Shown: positions 1 to 13,312 of the stretch, piece by piece
How the letters are laid out: each line of letters opens with the position of its first letter
How positions within the stretch are numbered: position 1 is the first letter of the stretch
The notes under the pieces: generated by a model
Told to the model about the DNA's origin: nothing
Seen by the model: only the letters and a program-made list of their open reading frames with translations
Database searches by the model: none
Assembly (NCBI GenBank): GCA_009869945.1
Contig: WIXG01000234.1
Coordinates: 1-64,000, forward strand
Origin: Mesaphorura yosii
Taxonomy: Eukaryota > Arthropoda > Collembola > Poduromorpha > Tullbergiidae
Length of the DNA: 64,000 nucleotides
Direction of reading: 5' to 3'
Translations under genes and position numbers: made by a program

Positions 1-1
1 A

Positions 2-3000
2 CTCTCAGTTCTCTTCCTCGCCAATAATAAACTCACTCACTTGGGAGCAAAAGTCTTTTACGGTCTCCGCAATCTTGCTCGACTTCACCTCCAGAAAAAT
101 AACATTTCGTGGATTCACGAAGATACTTTTAATGGCCACACAAAAGCACTTCAGTACATCGACTTGAGTTACAACGCACTGAAATCCCTACCCAAAAACA
201 TTTTTATAAACCTGCTGCACGTCGAGGAAATAAACTTGGCGCATAACGAAATTCACAGTTTAGAAGAAGGAATTTTCACACATCTTCAAACTTTACGAAT
301 CATTGATTTGACGTACAACCGTCTGACTTCCATCGACTACACGACCCAGTTCCACATAAACGGACTAGAAATTCTGAAAATCTGCTGCAACCACATCGCG
401 GACTTTCATGTGCAGGCCATCGCGCCTGGAACGGTGCAACTTCGGCTGAAAGAACTCGACCTGCACGAGAATCGGCTTGTGGCTTCGGTGCTCCGACAAA
501 TTGAAATGCCGCACTTGACGGTGTTGCACGTGTCGGGCAACAATTTGTCCGACGTTGACGAAGCCACATTCGTGGGTTTTCTATCCCTCACCATTTTGTC
601 TGCGGAAAAATGTGGTTTCATCACACTGCCAGGCGATCTGTTCCGGCACAACATTCAACTGGCTGTGATACGCCTGTCGGAGAACGGTCTGACGTGGGTC
701 CCAGATAACATCTTCGTTCCTTCAGCGCACGGGTCTCTGGGCATGGGCTCTGTGGCAGGAAGACACGAGCGAGCAAGAACCGTTGGCGGCGGTGGCATCG
801 ACATAAACTCAAAGTCAATCGCAGTTCCGGCCCCTTCGCGTCTCCGTGAACTTCATCTGAAGCACAACAAACTCCGATCCTTCCCTTACAAATCGCTCGG
901 AAATGCAAGCACACTGGAAGTTCTCACGCTGGGCGGAAATCGCATCACTTCACTCGACGTGAACCGCATTCGTCTTCCCCGACTCAAGCAGTTTGACATG
1001 AACTCGAACGGGCTCACAAAGTTGACTGGGCCGGGGCTCGCAAAATCAATGCCCAGCCTCGAAGTTGTCGATTTCGGTGAGAATAATCTGACACGACTGC
1101 CCGACGACTTCCTCAATAACGTTTCCCTCACCCAAGCTAATTTCGGTGGGAATTCCCTGCAAAAGATCCCGTTTGCAGTCTCGTCCATGTTTATCAAAAC
1201 CCCGCACGTGCTGAACATGAGCGGAAACCCGCTGGTCAATTTCTACACGGAGAACCACCCCGCAATCACCTTCAATGTGATGGACCTCTACTTGAGTGAT
1301 ACCAATGTTACTTTTCTGACGAGCGAAGAGTTTAAGATTTACCCGAAACTGCACCGGCTCGTAATCAAGCGGAATCCGCTGAATCTCCTTCCCTCAAGCG
1401 CATTCTCGGCGCTCGCCAATCTGAACCTGCTTGACTTGAGCGAGAATGACATTGAGAATCTTAAGTCGGACGTGTTTATTGGGCTCGTGCAGCTCAAGTC
1501 GCTGAATGTGTCACACAATCGCATCAAGAGCCTGGCAACGTTTCACTCGCATCTTGCGAATCTTCAGGTGAGCGATGAAATTCTGTTATTCATCATTCAA
1601 ATAAAGAAAATGGCGAGGAGGGGGCGTGCTCCGCGGATGCAGAAAAGAAAGTATTGCCGTTTTCAAACACTTGAGCAATTTTTGCAACTTATTCGGTTTA
1701 CAATTCACGAGTTCCAATTTTTATGCCTGGCTGCGCATTCCTCCGCCGCGCCGTTTCGCAACTGCAATAAGGGCAATAAGCACCATTTTCGACATAAATT
1801 CGCAAGCGGAGGGCAGAAATAATAATGTATTCAAAGCGACGTCGCGTCGCGTGTGACGAGTGAGTCTCTATTGACTTATTTTTCTTGTTCTCTCAACTTG
1901 TTTTCAACTTTTATAAATTCATCATATCGATCCTCCTTTTCCTTATACCCGCTATAGCTATACCTATTTATGGTTTATGCTGTTTATCTGAGCGTTCGAA
2001 CTATTTTGCTGCTCTCTTCGCCATGAAATGCTCATCTTTCACGTTTTGCGAAAAAAGATGAGTAAAGTTCTTCCACATTCCGCGAAAACTGTTTTCATAT
2101 TACGCGACGATGCTGCAAGTAGATAAAATTCCGTTGCTAAATCATATTTCCGTGTTCTTCAATTTTACGTGTGCAGTACAGTGCCGAGCTCCCAGACAGC
2201 AGTATAAAATATTATTACACTGTACATAGATCATATTACGTGCTTACAGCTTCGCTGCGTATTTACCGAAACGGTTCCAGGATTCCGGCAGCAGCGCTTC
2301 CACTACACTTTATCTTTAGTGTTCTTGTTCTTGTCGTCTTCGTTTTACGGGCTCAACGACTTTCTCCTTAACTTTTCTCATTCGGTGCACATGATACGAT
2401 ACGACTTTCTCGAGCCAGATGAAAACATAAAACGCGTGCCGCGTTGCTTTGAGTGAATATTCTTGCGCTTGCACTTGTGCAGTTCAAACAAAACTCAATA
2501 CTTGTAATGATTGCGTTGCAGGACTTGGACCTTTCATATAATCAAATATCAAGACTTCAGTCGGACGTCTTTTCGAGTCTGACTTCCCTCGTCTTTCTGC
2601 GCCTACGCGGAAATTGGCTCACAAACATACCCGGTGAACTCTTTGGGTCATTAGCACGGCTTTCGGTGCTGGACTTGAGTCACAACTTTGTGGAGAACGT
2701 GTCCAGCAAAGTGCAGCGGTATTTGGAGACAAGAATTTCAACGCTCCGACTCGAAGGTAAGGACGCACTTAATGCTTATCGACTTTGGATGTTATAATTG
2801 CACGATGACAGACAAGCATGATGATAATAATGGCACTGCATTGCCAAGTTGAAAAGTTCTCAACGTGTTCCTGAACATTCTGAAGATTGTTACGCTGAAG
2901 TGCTGAGAGGAAAGAAAACACGAAAGATAAAAATCGGGATGATGTGAAACTCGAGTCGAAATAGGATTTAAAGAAAGATTAATCGGTATCATGAGGAGAC

Positions 3001-6000
3001 AACGAACTGCTTTCACCGGGCGGCACATGCTGTGCCCTTCAATTTTGTTTGTAACAAGAGCCAGCCAAGCCAATCGACCAGAGAGCTCGCATTCTGGCTC
3101 CGGCACAGTGCAGTAGTCAGGTGACTGTGACTGATCGCAAGATGAGATGAACTTTCGGCTGTTAATCCCCGTGCACCGTCCTCGGGTTGCTCGGATGATG
3201 AAACTTTCTGTAAAGTTAAGGATCTTAGAACACTATTTCTGAAGTGGGCTCTTGAATCTGGCAACGATTGCTACTTCAGGAGTGTAGCAATGGCAAAGAG
3301 AAGAACGTCGAGCACCGATTCCTATCAGATCCGAAGGGATAAGAAACTAAACAAAACTCATACGCGTTGGTTCGTCCTCTTAAAAGTTAGTTTCGTCTGA
3401 CTTGGAATGGAAAGGAGTTAAAATTAGAAGATGCACGTCAGATTTTTGCATCTTCCCTGAAATTACAACTGATAATGGTCCTTGTCTTTGTCCTTTGTTG
3501 CAAGTAAGAAGTGACTGGTTGTCAAACTTCCTTCCAAATTTTAAGTTTTCAATCTGGGTTCGTGAACTGTGAACAAAATCAAATCTGTGTTCGGAACGGC
3601 GGAATTGTGACTGAATTGTTGGCGGTTCAGGTGCATTAATCTGATATCGTATCACTTCTGCCTCTGCGGATGAGTGAAATCGGAAACGAGGGCACTGTTC
3701 ACTGCTCCATGTTCTTGACCAAAGGTTTCTCTTTGTTCTTCTCATAGTTTCCAATTTTCTCAGCACTGCCACGGCGTGGAATTTTCCGCTTCTAAAATCC
3801 TCAGCCAAAATTCGTCTAGCGCATCAAGCGACTGCAGCACCTTGATCAGATCGTGACTGAAATGGTTTTTTACAACATAATAACCACAGAACAGCCCTCA
3901 GATGGATACTCACTCCTGGAATTGGATTTGACCCAATCAAATTGAAATACATTTCCATTACTTTTGTGCCCGGCAACTGAATCTGGAACGGAACTGTTCA
4001 ACCTACTCCTTTCCATTCCTTTGTTCTTTTCGTAGCAAATCGAATTGGAAGCACCTGCTAATCCAGCCTTCAGCGCTTCTGTCCGACGTAAGCCTTTGTC
4101 TACTGAAGTAAAAACCCAGTGAATGTGGACACCAGATAAGGACCAATGAACCGACAAATCCATGCGCTTCACGCAAACCACCGACAAAATACATTTCAAT
4201 TTTATGTTAACCAAGAACTTGCTGAATAACACGCTTTCACTGAATACAACGCTTTGTTCTGATTGTGGAAGCTTGATCTGGAATCCATTCCTCCAACCCT
4301 TCACTCTGGAGGATTAGCCCCGTTTACAGGTGGGGGGAGGAATGTAGTAAAAGAAGAGGACAGGTGGAGGTAGACGAAGAAGTTCACGCGGAGGCTCCAA
4401 GAATTCCTCTTCCTCTGTTTGAGTGAACTCGTCGACCGTTGAATGCTTCTCTGTCTGAGTGCCTACATTAACCTTTCTCTTCTTAAGCACATCTGCTGCA
4501 ATTGGAGCCGTGGGCTTCTTTAGAGCTTCAGTCATCGGGTGTTGACGGACGGCAAACGACGACAGTAGCGTACTCTGCAACAGTTCAATCACATGCCCAC
4601 TCCCAGATTGGCTTATTGATTGCTAATCAAACTAGGAATAAAAACGTGCGTGCTTACCCGACTCAAAAGCGTCCAACTCGTGGAACGTTGTCGACGCTTC
4701 TTCCCAGTGCGTGCCTTCGTTTTCTTATCAGCAGTTGTCTTTGACGTTGACTCCATTTGCTCGGCTACCTGTACACCATCAACACAATTTTAAACTTAAA
4801 CATGGCAAAGTACCTGCTGATGACTGGATTTATTACTGGATTAATGAACCATGCCAGCTGTTGATGCCTTCAACCATGTGAAGTCTCAGAAGATTACGAG
4901 ATGACGAGACGACTGATTACAGCTTATCAAGCTCGGTTTGGAACACCAAGCGAAGACTAAAGTTCTGCTTTGATTAAGCTGTTTGGTTGCAAGCCCTTTC
5001 TTGTATTTGGTTTAGGAACACAGCAAAAAGTTATAGTTTTTGTGCTTTTTCGCGGAGTGTCAAAATGTACTAGACATGGATTGAGCCGAGTTTAACCGTT
5101 AGCAGTCTCTCCGAGCAGTGCAAAAGTGAAGCGGGCCCGTGAACAATTTGAGGGTTAAGCAAATTATTGGTGACATGACTAAAAGCTGCTTCAAATTACA
5201 AAGAGACATTAAAACTAAAACGAAATCATAAACAAGTACCCGAAACATATAATGGGGCCTACTTTATATAGAACAAAGGAATTCGCCGTACAAGCGATAA
5301 TAACTCGTTCGAACTGAGCCAAGCGTTCATTTAGAATGTGTGCACTGTGCACTCGTTCAATTATGTCATAAACACGCGGCTTTATTTTAGCAAATTCGGC
5401 GAAAAGAAATTAAAAATACTTAACCGATGGCTGCGGCTCCGACGGACGGCATCATGAAACATGATTCATCATTCATGGTCCTCACGCCACATTCGGCTTG
5501 ACCTCGTCGCCCGTTGCTCTTGCATTTGAGGCTTGCGATTAGCATGACTAAAGACCCAAATAAGGCTCGGTATTTGTGGCCTGACGTTCTGACTTTGATA
5601 AATTTGCATTTGCTCAATTCTGAATTGGAATTCGCTGGACTTTCCCTTGTTAGTGCTTGCTTCTGTGGCCATTATGTTATTTTTAGGAGTACGGCTACGA
5701 TCATCATTCATGCTGGATTTTTCGATACGAACCTTGAAATACAATCGAAATCGAATCCGAATTTCTGCGTCAGTCATCTGAATCAGCTTCACACTTTGCT
5801 GGTGTGGTGTCGGTTGTCCCGATTTAAATAGACGTCTGTCAATTTTACTGTAAATCCAGGCTCATCTTTTAAATCTTGACATTCATAATCTCCTTTGTTT
5901 CTTGTGTCGAATTCTCTCAACAGCATTTACTCTGAAATGCATAAACTGAGAAGAATGGCGATGCCCTGCGATTTTATGAAGCGTCAATCATGTAAAAGCT

Positions 6001-9000
6001 ATGTCATACGTAATCACTAATCAGTGTGCTAAGTATTCATTTGGGATTCATGTTCTAATACTGGCTCTAGAGTTCTGAGTGGAAGAATTGTAGTCCTAAG
6101 CGCTTATTGTAGCTTGGGGCCTAATTAAGCATAAGCCCATTTTAGAATCCCGTCATCCGGCTAGACGCTAGACGAGCTATTAATTATAACGCAGGAATGT
6201 TCATCTCGTTTCTCTTCGTGTCATTGTATTATTCTGAATTCTGTGCTTTAAAATTTGCAGACAATCCCCTGAGCTGTGATTGTGACAGTCGAGATTTTTG
6301 GGAATGGCTACAGTCACATCCGAAAATACTCACAGCCTCCAGCGCTGGGGAACCTAATTTCGTGTGCGAGCGACCCGAAGAGCTGAAAGGACGTCCGATG
6401 ATGGAGACCGACCTGCCTGCGCTGTGCTTGTCGCCCGTCATTCTGAAACTCGCAATTCAGGTAAGATACTGCGTTAGCCCAATTTAGATGCCTGATGGAT
6501 GCTCTGTGAAAATGGAACACGACAGCCTAAATTGAAAGCGTCTTGAAAGGAAATCAGGCTCTGAGCTCTGCCCTTTTTTATTACTTCATAATGCATTAAC
6601 ACATCATTTTATGTTTATGTTTATGTTTATTCTGGCTCATAACGGCAGTGGCGGCACTAAAAGCAAAAGCGAAAAGTTTTAAATGGAGAAGCAAAGCAAA
6701 GAGTCATTAAAGTTGATGATTAATAAAAGGTTTCACCGCAACGTGTCATCAAATTATGGAACTGGCAACATTATCATTGCGAGATGCAGGCACGAGACGC
6801 ACGCTATTGATTTTCTCTTTGCACTTTGGGCCGTTTTCGCCTCAGCAATTCGCCATTCCCAATTCACACGGTTGACTTTATTGCGCAATCATTTTACTGT
6901 GCTGCAAATTCAGTTGCGTATTGTGTTCATTTTCAGTTGGCGCTTCCATGCTACTCAGTGACCATGTTTTTAAAGAGCGCATCTCTTTTTGCAAATTGCA
7001 AACTCATTCCAGGCGTTCTCCTCCCGGAGAGTAATTTAATGAATACGATGTCGTAATAATTTCATGTAAACTTTCTCACACACTTCCTTTTTATGGGATT
7101 GCTTTCCTCTTCACTCTGTATTTAAATCGTGCGCTGCCGTGCCATGCTTTACTGCTGCGATGCGACTGCGAGCAAAGTAATGGCCGGGTTTACGACTGCA
7201 AAAAGACTATAATTATGCAAATTGTATTGTATTACAGAAATAAGCACAGTGAAAAGACAGACAGACGCAGAAACAGAAACGGGGACAGTGTTTAAAGAAA
7301 TTGAGACGCTCCCGTTCAGCTTTCAGGCGGCCATTAACAGCGTGTAAATCAGGGAATGCAATATATAAATTAGTTCCGCCCTGACATAAAAGGGCATGAA
7401 GCACCGAGCCCATAATTAAATCGGCTTTTACTTTCACTCTCACCCTAACCGTCTAATTAATGATTAATTACATACCAAACTTGAAAGGTTGAGGTCGTTC
7501 CTGGCTGATGCTGTCCTCTGCTACGCTGCGATCAAGCCGCTTGAAACTGGAAAGTGGAAGAGACAGCAAAATGCGAAATATAACCAGCTTAGTGCTTGGG
7601 TACTTGATTGCTGTCTGGTCTGCTTTGAGCTGCTGTGAGGCGGACGGAAGCAATAACGTTCTAGATCGGAGTAAAAGTAAAGAGATGATTGCACTTTGCC
7701 GGAGCGTCCGATCGATTCTATCAACACAACTCCGTCAGCACCAGCAGATTTTATTTCGCATTAACGTGTGTGTGTGTGCGTTATTTTGTGCCGCTTCCTG
7801 TAATCTCATTAGATTTTATTTGCTGAATTCAATTCATTACTACTCAACTTCCGTGTCTAGTCCGGACTTCACTACTCAAAATCGAGTCGAAAGTGAAAGC
7901 AAGTTGGCATCATCAATTTTGATCTGATCATTAATTTTTCATTCGTAATTCGCCCATTCGCTATTTCATTTGTAGCTTTGCTCTGGCTTTGGCGTGGCAT
8001 TGCGTGATTCGAAGCAAAGACCTTTCATCTTCATCTTATCGCTGTCATTTTTAAGTATCGTCATCACTCTTTGCGTCTCCGCAGACTCGAGCAAAGAGGA
8101 TGGGCGATACAATGCGCTTTATTTCAATCATTCGATTCCTATTCATTCTTTTCCTTTAATCATTGCCTGTTTCTTTCACTCGCGCGAAGATTTCTTGATT
8201 CACTTTCAGCAGGCTTCCAGGCTTCGTTTTTAAAATGCTGTTCTGTTAATGAAAGCACTGGAGATGCTGTTAGTTCAAGTAAATTGCTGGAGATTTTTAA
8301 TTAAATCCGGTCCACATGCGAAATTTAAACTTTCCCCCCGACTAATTACTTTATTAATTTCTAATTACCTTGCCTGTTAATTATGTTTTCAGGACGTTCG
8401 CCCGTCCTCCGCGGTCGTCTCGTGGCAAGGCCGCAACAATTCCGGGATGCAAGGCTACGTGGTGGCATATCACGCCCTTAATCATAATGACATTGTCAAG
8501 ACGAGGCCTCTGCCTGCTTCTTCCAGAGCTTACATTCTCCCCGACCTGCAATCTGATACCCCGTATCTCGTATGCGTGCTCGGTCTTTCGTACGACAACA
8601 GCAACGGAAATGTGACGACGAGTGCCCTAACTTCCGTCCGTTCCGCTGACCTACTCCTCAAGGACTCGCCCTACTCCAAGTGCGCCCAGGTGAGTGCTAA
8701 GATGATGACGATGAGACAGTCGTTTGAAGTTTGATAGGCCAGCTCTGGTGGTTTCGTGGTTTGGGTCTGAAATGGAAAGATAACAACGAATGGCAGCTCT
8801 GCCTTTGTTATTACAAAGCAATAATCAGCAGTTACTGATGATCTGAGCGTCAACCGCTAAGATCTTTCCAATTGCTAACAAAGTACGCATTTGGGCATCT
8901 CTACATTATTTGCTTAGCCTGACAAAGTGTGTCGAGTTTCGTCTCGAGTCGAGTTTGGACAGGCGGCAGTGTCCAAAGTATTTCATTCAGATTCGGACTT

Positions 9001-10129
9001 GACTGTGACTGTGACTGTCGCTGGCGAGAAATAACAAACACAGGCGACGGTAGTGAAACCACACTTTTCCACTTTGGGGTTTCTACTTCAAAGCAAAGGA
9101 AAACTCAGAGTAGAACACGGGAAAAGTCCGAACAGCGACCGAGGAAGTTTACTTTGCTCAGTGCCTGAGACCAAAACACGAAACACCAACAGCGAATTCC
9201 ATCCTACTTTCTCTGATTGTGCACGTAAAGTAAAGAGTACGAAAAGAACACACTTCATTGTTTCGCATCTTGACCACAACATAGACTCGACTCGACTCGA
9301 AAACTTGTGCAGAGTGCAGAACGCAGACTTCACGAGCAACACAGCCGAAATATAACAATGTTTACTTTTAATTTTTTATTTGTGCAGGTTCGCACGCTGG
9401 GCTCCGACGAGGATGAAAGTGTTTCACTATTTCAAAGACGTCTCGGTGTGCTCGTTGGAGCTTTAGTTGGATTAATTGTCTTTACGATTCTCATTACAAC
9501 TTTGGCTTGTGTGAAAATAAGAAAACGGAGACTTCTGAGACAGCAGGTTGGTTTTCTTTACTTTGCAATCTGAAACAGCGCAACGTGGCGGTGTTTTGTG
9601 AACAAAAGACTTTCGCCCTTCTTCCAAACAGCTGCAATTATAATTTCATACAACGTCTTTGCGGATTTACTTTCTGTTTCTTACGATCAACTTCTTCTCA
9701 AACCGCAGTCAGAGTTCATTATTGCTTTCTTCATTGTGATTGTGTTGTGTATTATGATTTGCATCTGCATCATTTCTTGGCCTGTCATTTATGGAAGTTT
9801 GTTTCTTGTTTCAAGTCTCTTAATAAAAATTTCTCTTTCCGCAGTTGGGGAATGGGAAAGTTGTGGACTACGCGGTGGGGGAAGCGTTGACGTCTGCGAA
9901 CAATGTCGGGACTCTCGGCACCTTCCACCATTCTCACGACCATAACACTTATCTCCACCACCATCAACAGCAGCAACATCACGAAGCTCATCACTTCCGA
10001 ACAAATGGAAACGGGACTGGCGGCGGAAACTTAAGTCCAGCATTCCTCTCCACTTACCGTCACTACTCGCTGGCAGCAGATTGCACAGATCCGTCACAAA
10101 CAATGTCCACTGAGCTGGAAAGATTATGA
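2..10129 (+). CDS. LRR / LRRCT / fibronectin-III single-pass receptor, 5' partial (haf/chaoptin-like)
   Basis: Cell-surface recognition or adhesion receptor. Exons read: 2-1567 (open to the window edge), 2522-2756, 6261-6460, 8393-8689, 9388-9546, 9845-10129; all junctions are GT-AG and phase-consistent. The first exon gives about 520 residues of extracellular leucine-rich repeats (LxxLxLxxN pattern), continued in exon 2. Exon 3 is an LRR C-terminal cap (NPLSCDCDSRDFWEWL and further Cys). Exon 4 is a fibronectin type III domain (SWQG..., GYVVAYHA, TPYLVCVLGL). Exon 5 supplies one membrane helix (LGVLVGALVGLIVFTILI) and a basic stop-transfer KIRKRR. The last exon is a short cytoplasmic tail rich in His and Gln. 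A low-complexity Gly/Ser spacer at about bases 725-835 interrupts the repeats. This domain order is seen in arthropod proteins annotated as chaoptin-like or hattifattener; the exact orthologue is not settled. An AATAAA lies 500 bases past the stop. Confidence 0.85.
2757..6260 (+). other. 3.5-kb intron of the LRR receptor
   Basis: Large intron with donor GTAAGG at 2757 and acceptor TTTGCAG ending at 6260. It hosts the minus-strand nested gene at 4314-4756. Minus-strand open frames at 3380-3808 and 3870-4304 lie downstream of that gene, and frames open on both strands lie at 5420-5830; none has a recognisable domain. Nothing else is seen. Confidence 0.6.
4314..4756 (-). CDS. Nested small protein with two TQT (LC8-binding-like) motifs
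   Basis: Two-exon gene inside an intron of the opposite-strand LRR receptor: 4756-4658 and 4574-4314 (phase 0, donor GTAAGC, acceptor TTGCAG), 119 residues. The N-terminal third is very basic (KKTKAR...GKKRRQR). The centre has two TQTE motifs, KVNVGTQTE and DEFTQTEEE, the second followed by an acidic run; the C-terminus is Pro/Leu-rich and ends CKRG. The TQT core is the known anchor of linear peptides binding dynein light chain LC8/DYNLL, and two spaced copies are typical of dimeric LC8 partners. No globular domain is visible. The start is uncertain: the frame is open upstream of the ATG to an acceptor (GTACAG, reading VAEQ before Met), so a further 5' exon may exist. Function unknown. Confidence 0.55.
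6461..8392 (+). other. 1.9-kb intron of the LRR receptor
   Basis: Donor GTAAGA, acceptor TTTCAG. Contains a short GT run near 7765. No open frame here looks like a protein. Confidence 0.6.
6608..6630. repeat. TTTATG short tandem repeat
   Basis: Almost four copies of the hexamer TTTATG in an intron of the LRR receptor. A minor microsatellite. Confidence 0.8.
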
Positions 10130-10625
10130 TACGATGAGATTCTTCCAACCGAGCAGCCGCCGCCCGCCCAACAAAGAACTCCAGCAGATGATTATCTCTC
10201 CCTGGAAAGTCGTATTTAATTAAAACTAGAGAAAAGACAATTTTAATAATATTTTATATTTTTTGTACGTGCTTTCTCCGACTCGTAGACTCCTTTCTCA
10301 TTTTTCTGAGCAACTGTTCAAATATTTGAGTTTTGTTAATTTCAAATGTGTTAATAGCAGTTTTTCATTCTTCTATTGTCCTTTTGCAGTTGTTTCATTA
10401 CAAATGCTACAATTACAAAACCGTCCAACTGCACATTTTTAGAGTTAGGCATTGTTAGAAAGTTCGAAGTGTTCAGCCATTCATTGTTTCAGCTCGCAGA
10501 TCTCCGGACTAGACAAGTCTGAATCTGGAAAAGGAACGGAAGGCAATGAAATGAAATGTACCCCATCAAAAAATTAATATTAAGTCTTCTCTGTACATGT
10601 TCACTGTGTAAACTTTATATCATTT

Positions 10626-10631
10626 AATAAA
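10626..10631 (+). terminator. Polyadenylation signal AATAAA (LRR receptor)
   Basis: First canonical AATAAA downstream of the receptor stop codon, about 500 bases into the 3' UTR. Confidence 0.5.
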
Positions 10632-11689
10632 TTATTACGTACTTTAGAGAAAATTCATTGCATCCCAGCACACGCAAATTGGAATCTCACTCAACTGAAG
10701 GCAACCAAGAATAAGTAACAAGTTCAAAGAAAACAAAGTTCAATATTTTCAATAATCGCTTCTCCTCTTCGTCCGAATTTTAATGAACCTGGATTTATCA
10801 AATCCGTCACGGGACGGATGGCTTTCGAATTTTGTCTCGATTTCTTTCTCGACGTGAACACGAAAAAGTTCCAATTTTGCAAAAAGTTATCGGTACCACT
10901 TTGCATTCGCAACTTTGCTGTCACATAATCCACCGCTGTGAGAGAACCCAACTTCAGAATTTGCCATTATACTATCAAATTCTTATGAAACTCTCTGAAG
11001 TTCAGTTATGAATAGTTAGGCGATCTCCCGCGCGTGGCACTCGTGCTCGCTCACGTAACAGAAAAGTTACCGTCTTAATATGTCTTGAGAGGAGAAAAGA
11101 TGACCAACTTTCTCTCGTTTCTTATCATAATCTCTCTTTCATCCATTCCGACTCCGCTTTTTCGTTTCTGTTCATGAAAACCATCTTTAACATTTCTTCG
11201 ACTGCGATCTCGCCTCTCGCGGGTTTCCTTCCCTGGCCCACTTTAGTGTTTGTGGGGTTGTGAGCCAGTGGAACATGCCGGATCGCATTCTTTTGTGCAA
11301 GAGTGCGTCGAGAAATAATGGAGGCAGTAGTTGATCATTTTTCTGCTCCGTGGAATTACTTTTACAGAACGAGGCAGGGTGAAAGCAGAAGCAGACGCAG
11401 CAGCAAAAGAAGCTCGCTGTCAATAGCAATAATATATTACATGGATTTCTTGTATGGATTTTATGGCCTACTTTATTATAGTCAAGTGTATTCGGCAAAA
11501 GCACGCGATTCAGTAAATTGTGTGTTCGGAACAATTTTCATGATGTTTTTAAGGCGCCAACTTTTCTCACTCATTTTCGCGAAGGAATTTAAGAACAAAG
11601 TATTGCAAGCATGCAGGCTTAATGACGAACATTATTTCTTTAACACTGAAGGAGAGAAATATTCTGACGCGCTCTGACCCCACGGTCAA
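10632..11689. other. Non-coding stretch
   Basis: No convincing exon. A frame at 11303-11677 is open but has no recognisable composition or splice context. Confidence 0.4.
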
Positions 11690-12571
11690 TTCCACCATTC
11701 GCTCTTGATCCAGGATTTCTACGATCGCCCCCAAACTAGATCATTCTGATGACCAGACCTTCTCTTCACGTAAACGAAAAACTCGTCCGAGCACACAAAG
11801 TTCAAGAAATTATCCTCGGTCCAGTCTTCTAATAAAAATCACAGAGCTAGAGTCTGTCTTCGACATTTCGAGCACTTTTTCTCGGCTTCCGGATGCAATG
11901 TCACGGTTGTTGACCTTGTTAATGCCGAAAGAGCCTGACAGTTTCATATGAAATCAACCTCCCACGTTTGGCACTCACTTCCTTTACAACCTCCAGCAGC
12001 GCCTCTTGCGTTTGTGCAACGAGTCCCGAATAACTTCTTTTGTGACTTGACTTAAGCTCTCAGGTCTCCGTTGACCCCAATCTGGCTTCCAATCCTCGTA
12101 GGACTTCTGCTAAGTGTGTTGAATCCACGACTTTGACCCGCGAAGTTTATGTGCCACTCACTCTTTGGTGATTATTGTGCTCCTGCATCTCCTTCCAGAC
12201 ATGAGCTTGAATTCGGTCCAGGTATCGAGCTTCCTCCGTATCACCGACGAGATTTGCCACTTTTGAACTCAAATGATCGAACTTATGCAAAGGACTGGTT
12301 TCAAAAACACAGTAGACACTACGAAAGACAAAGACGGCTTCCCACCGCATAAACTTGAAACAAAGAAACAAAACAACAACGAAACTGCGGAGTGACCGAT
12401 TTGGGCGTTTTTCGCCAAAACGGCTGTAACTTTTAAGAGCTCAGTCCAATCAGTCTGAAAATTTGGTCACGTTTCCGCCGTAACATAAGCTTTCCATTAG
12501 TATATCACACATACACCCAGAGCCTCAAGACTTGGCTGTAGGGGGAGGCAATCGTTTTTTGGCACCCTGTA
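11690..12571 (-). mobile_element. Decayed Tc1/mariner (IS630-type) transposon relic
   Basis: On the minus strand at about 11841-11730 the translation contains LEDWTEDNFLNFVCSDEFFV followed by a block ending GHQNDLVWGRS. This is the first-catalytic-Asp region (SDE.F...NDrVW) of Tc1/mariner-family DDE transposases. Upstream pieces reading EARYLDRIQAHVWKEMQ (12250-12200) and QEALLEVVKEVSAKRGRLIS (about 12025-11965) lie in other frames and are separated by stops, so the copy is dead. The right edge ends ...TTTTGGCACCCTGTA at about 12556-12571; its reverse complement, TACAGGGTGCCAAAA, resembles a Tc1/mariner terminal inverted repeat with a TA target site. I could not find the matching left end. 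Confidence 0.55.
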
Positions 12572-13312
12572 CAATCTTCACCATTTCCGACGAATCAAAA
12601 CGAAGGACAAGTCCTAGAGTTTCCTGAGATGAAGGAGTTGGCAGGTGCCAAGGAATGTGTACTGCGTCTGAACCATGTATAATTAGTAGGTTCTTGAGTA
12701 CAAATCAGTCATTCTGGTTATGCTAAGTTAATTTGTCAATTTCCTGTGAGTCTGACTGAGAGTCACTAACTCACAGACCTTTTTTCTCTTTTTGTTCAAG
12801 ACGCGACGACACTGTGTGGTCTTGTCTTTCATTGCAAATTATTCTTTGATTTGATCCTAGTCGTAATAGAAACTGTTGTTCCGGACCGTTCCGTTGTGGA
12901 ACCGTTCTTGCTGTTTCGTCCAAGTTTTGTCAACAAATTCAGCAGTCATCCAAGAATCAGTGTGTGTAACAATTGAATCCATCGGTCTACCGTAAACTTC
13001 ACGTAGAAGGAAATCCTCATATTGTTAAAATACTATCATGTAAGAAAAACTACAAAGCTGTTGCGTTGATGTGTATTTTTAATTCTTAAATCCATCAATG
13101 TGTACAACAATGCACAACCATAAATAGAAAGAAAAACGCTTCGGGTTCTTTCCATTTTTAATGCCTTTCACCAATTTCAGGGTTTTCATGCATAGTACTT
13201 GTGCAATTTGCTGTTCACATACTCAAATCATTCATTCACATTCCTACAACGGAAACGATCGATTGAATTTTTTACTCATTATTTCACTCTGTACGCATAT
13301 TTCTTGTTGCAG
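12572..13312. other. Non-coding stretch
   Basis: Sequence between the transposon relic and the next exon. It may be intron of the gene at 13313 whose first exons I could not place. No recognisable content. Confidence 0.35.

Noticed and set aside
300-1527. Several minus-strand open frames over the LRR exon
   Set aside because: Shadows of the plus-strand LRR coding sequence with unnatural composition.
3380-4304. Two minus-strand frames of about 140 codons downstream of the nested gene
   Set aside because: No splice link, no domain and mixed composition; more likely 3' UTR or intron sequence.
5420-5831. Overlapping frames on both strands (about 105 codons each) in the LRR intron
   Set aside because: Neither has a domain. 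The minus frame begins after an AG and could be an upstream exon of the nested gene, but I could not join it in phase.
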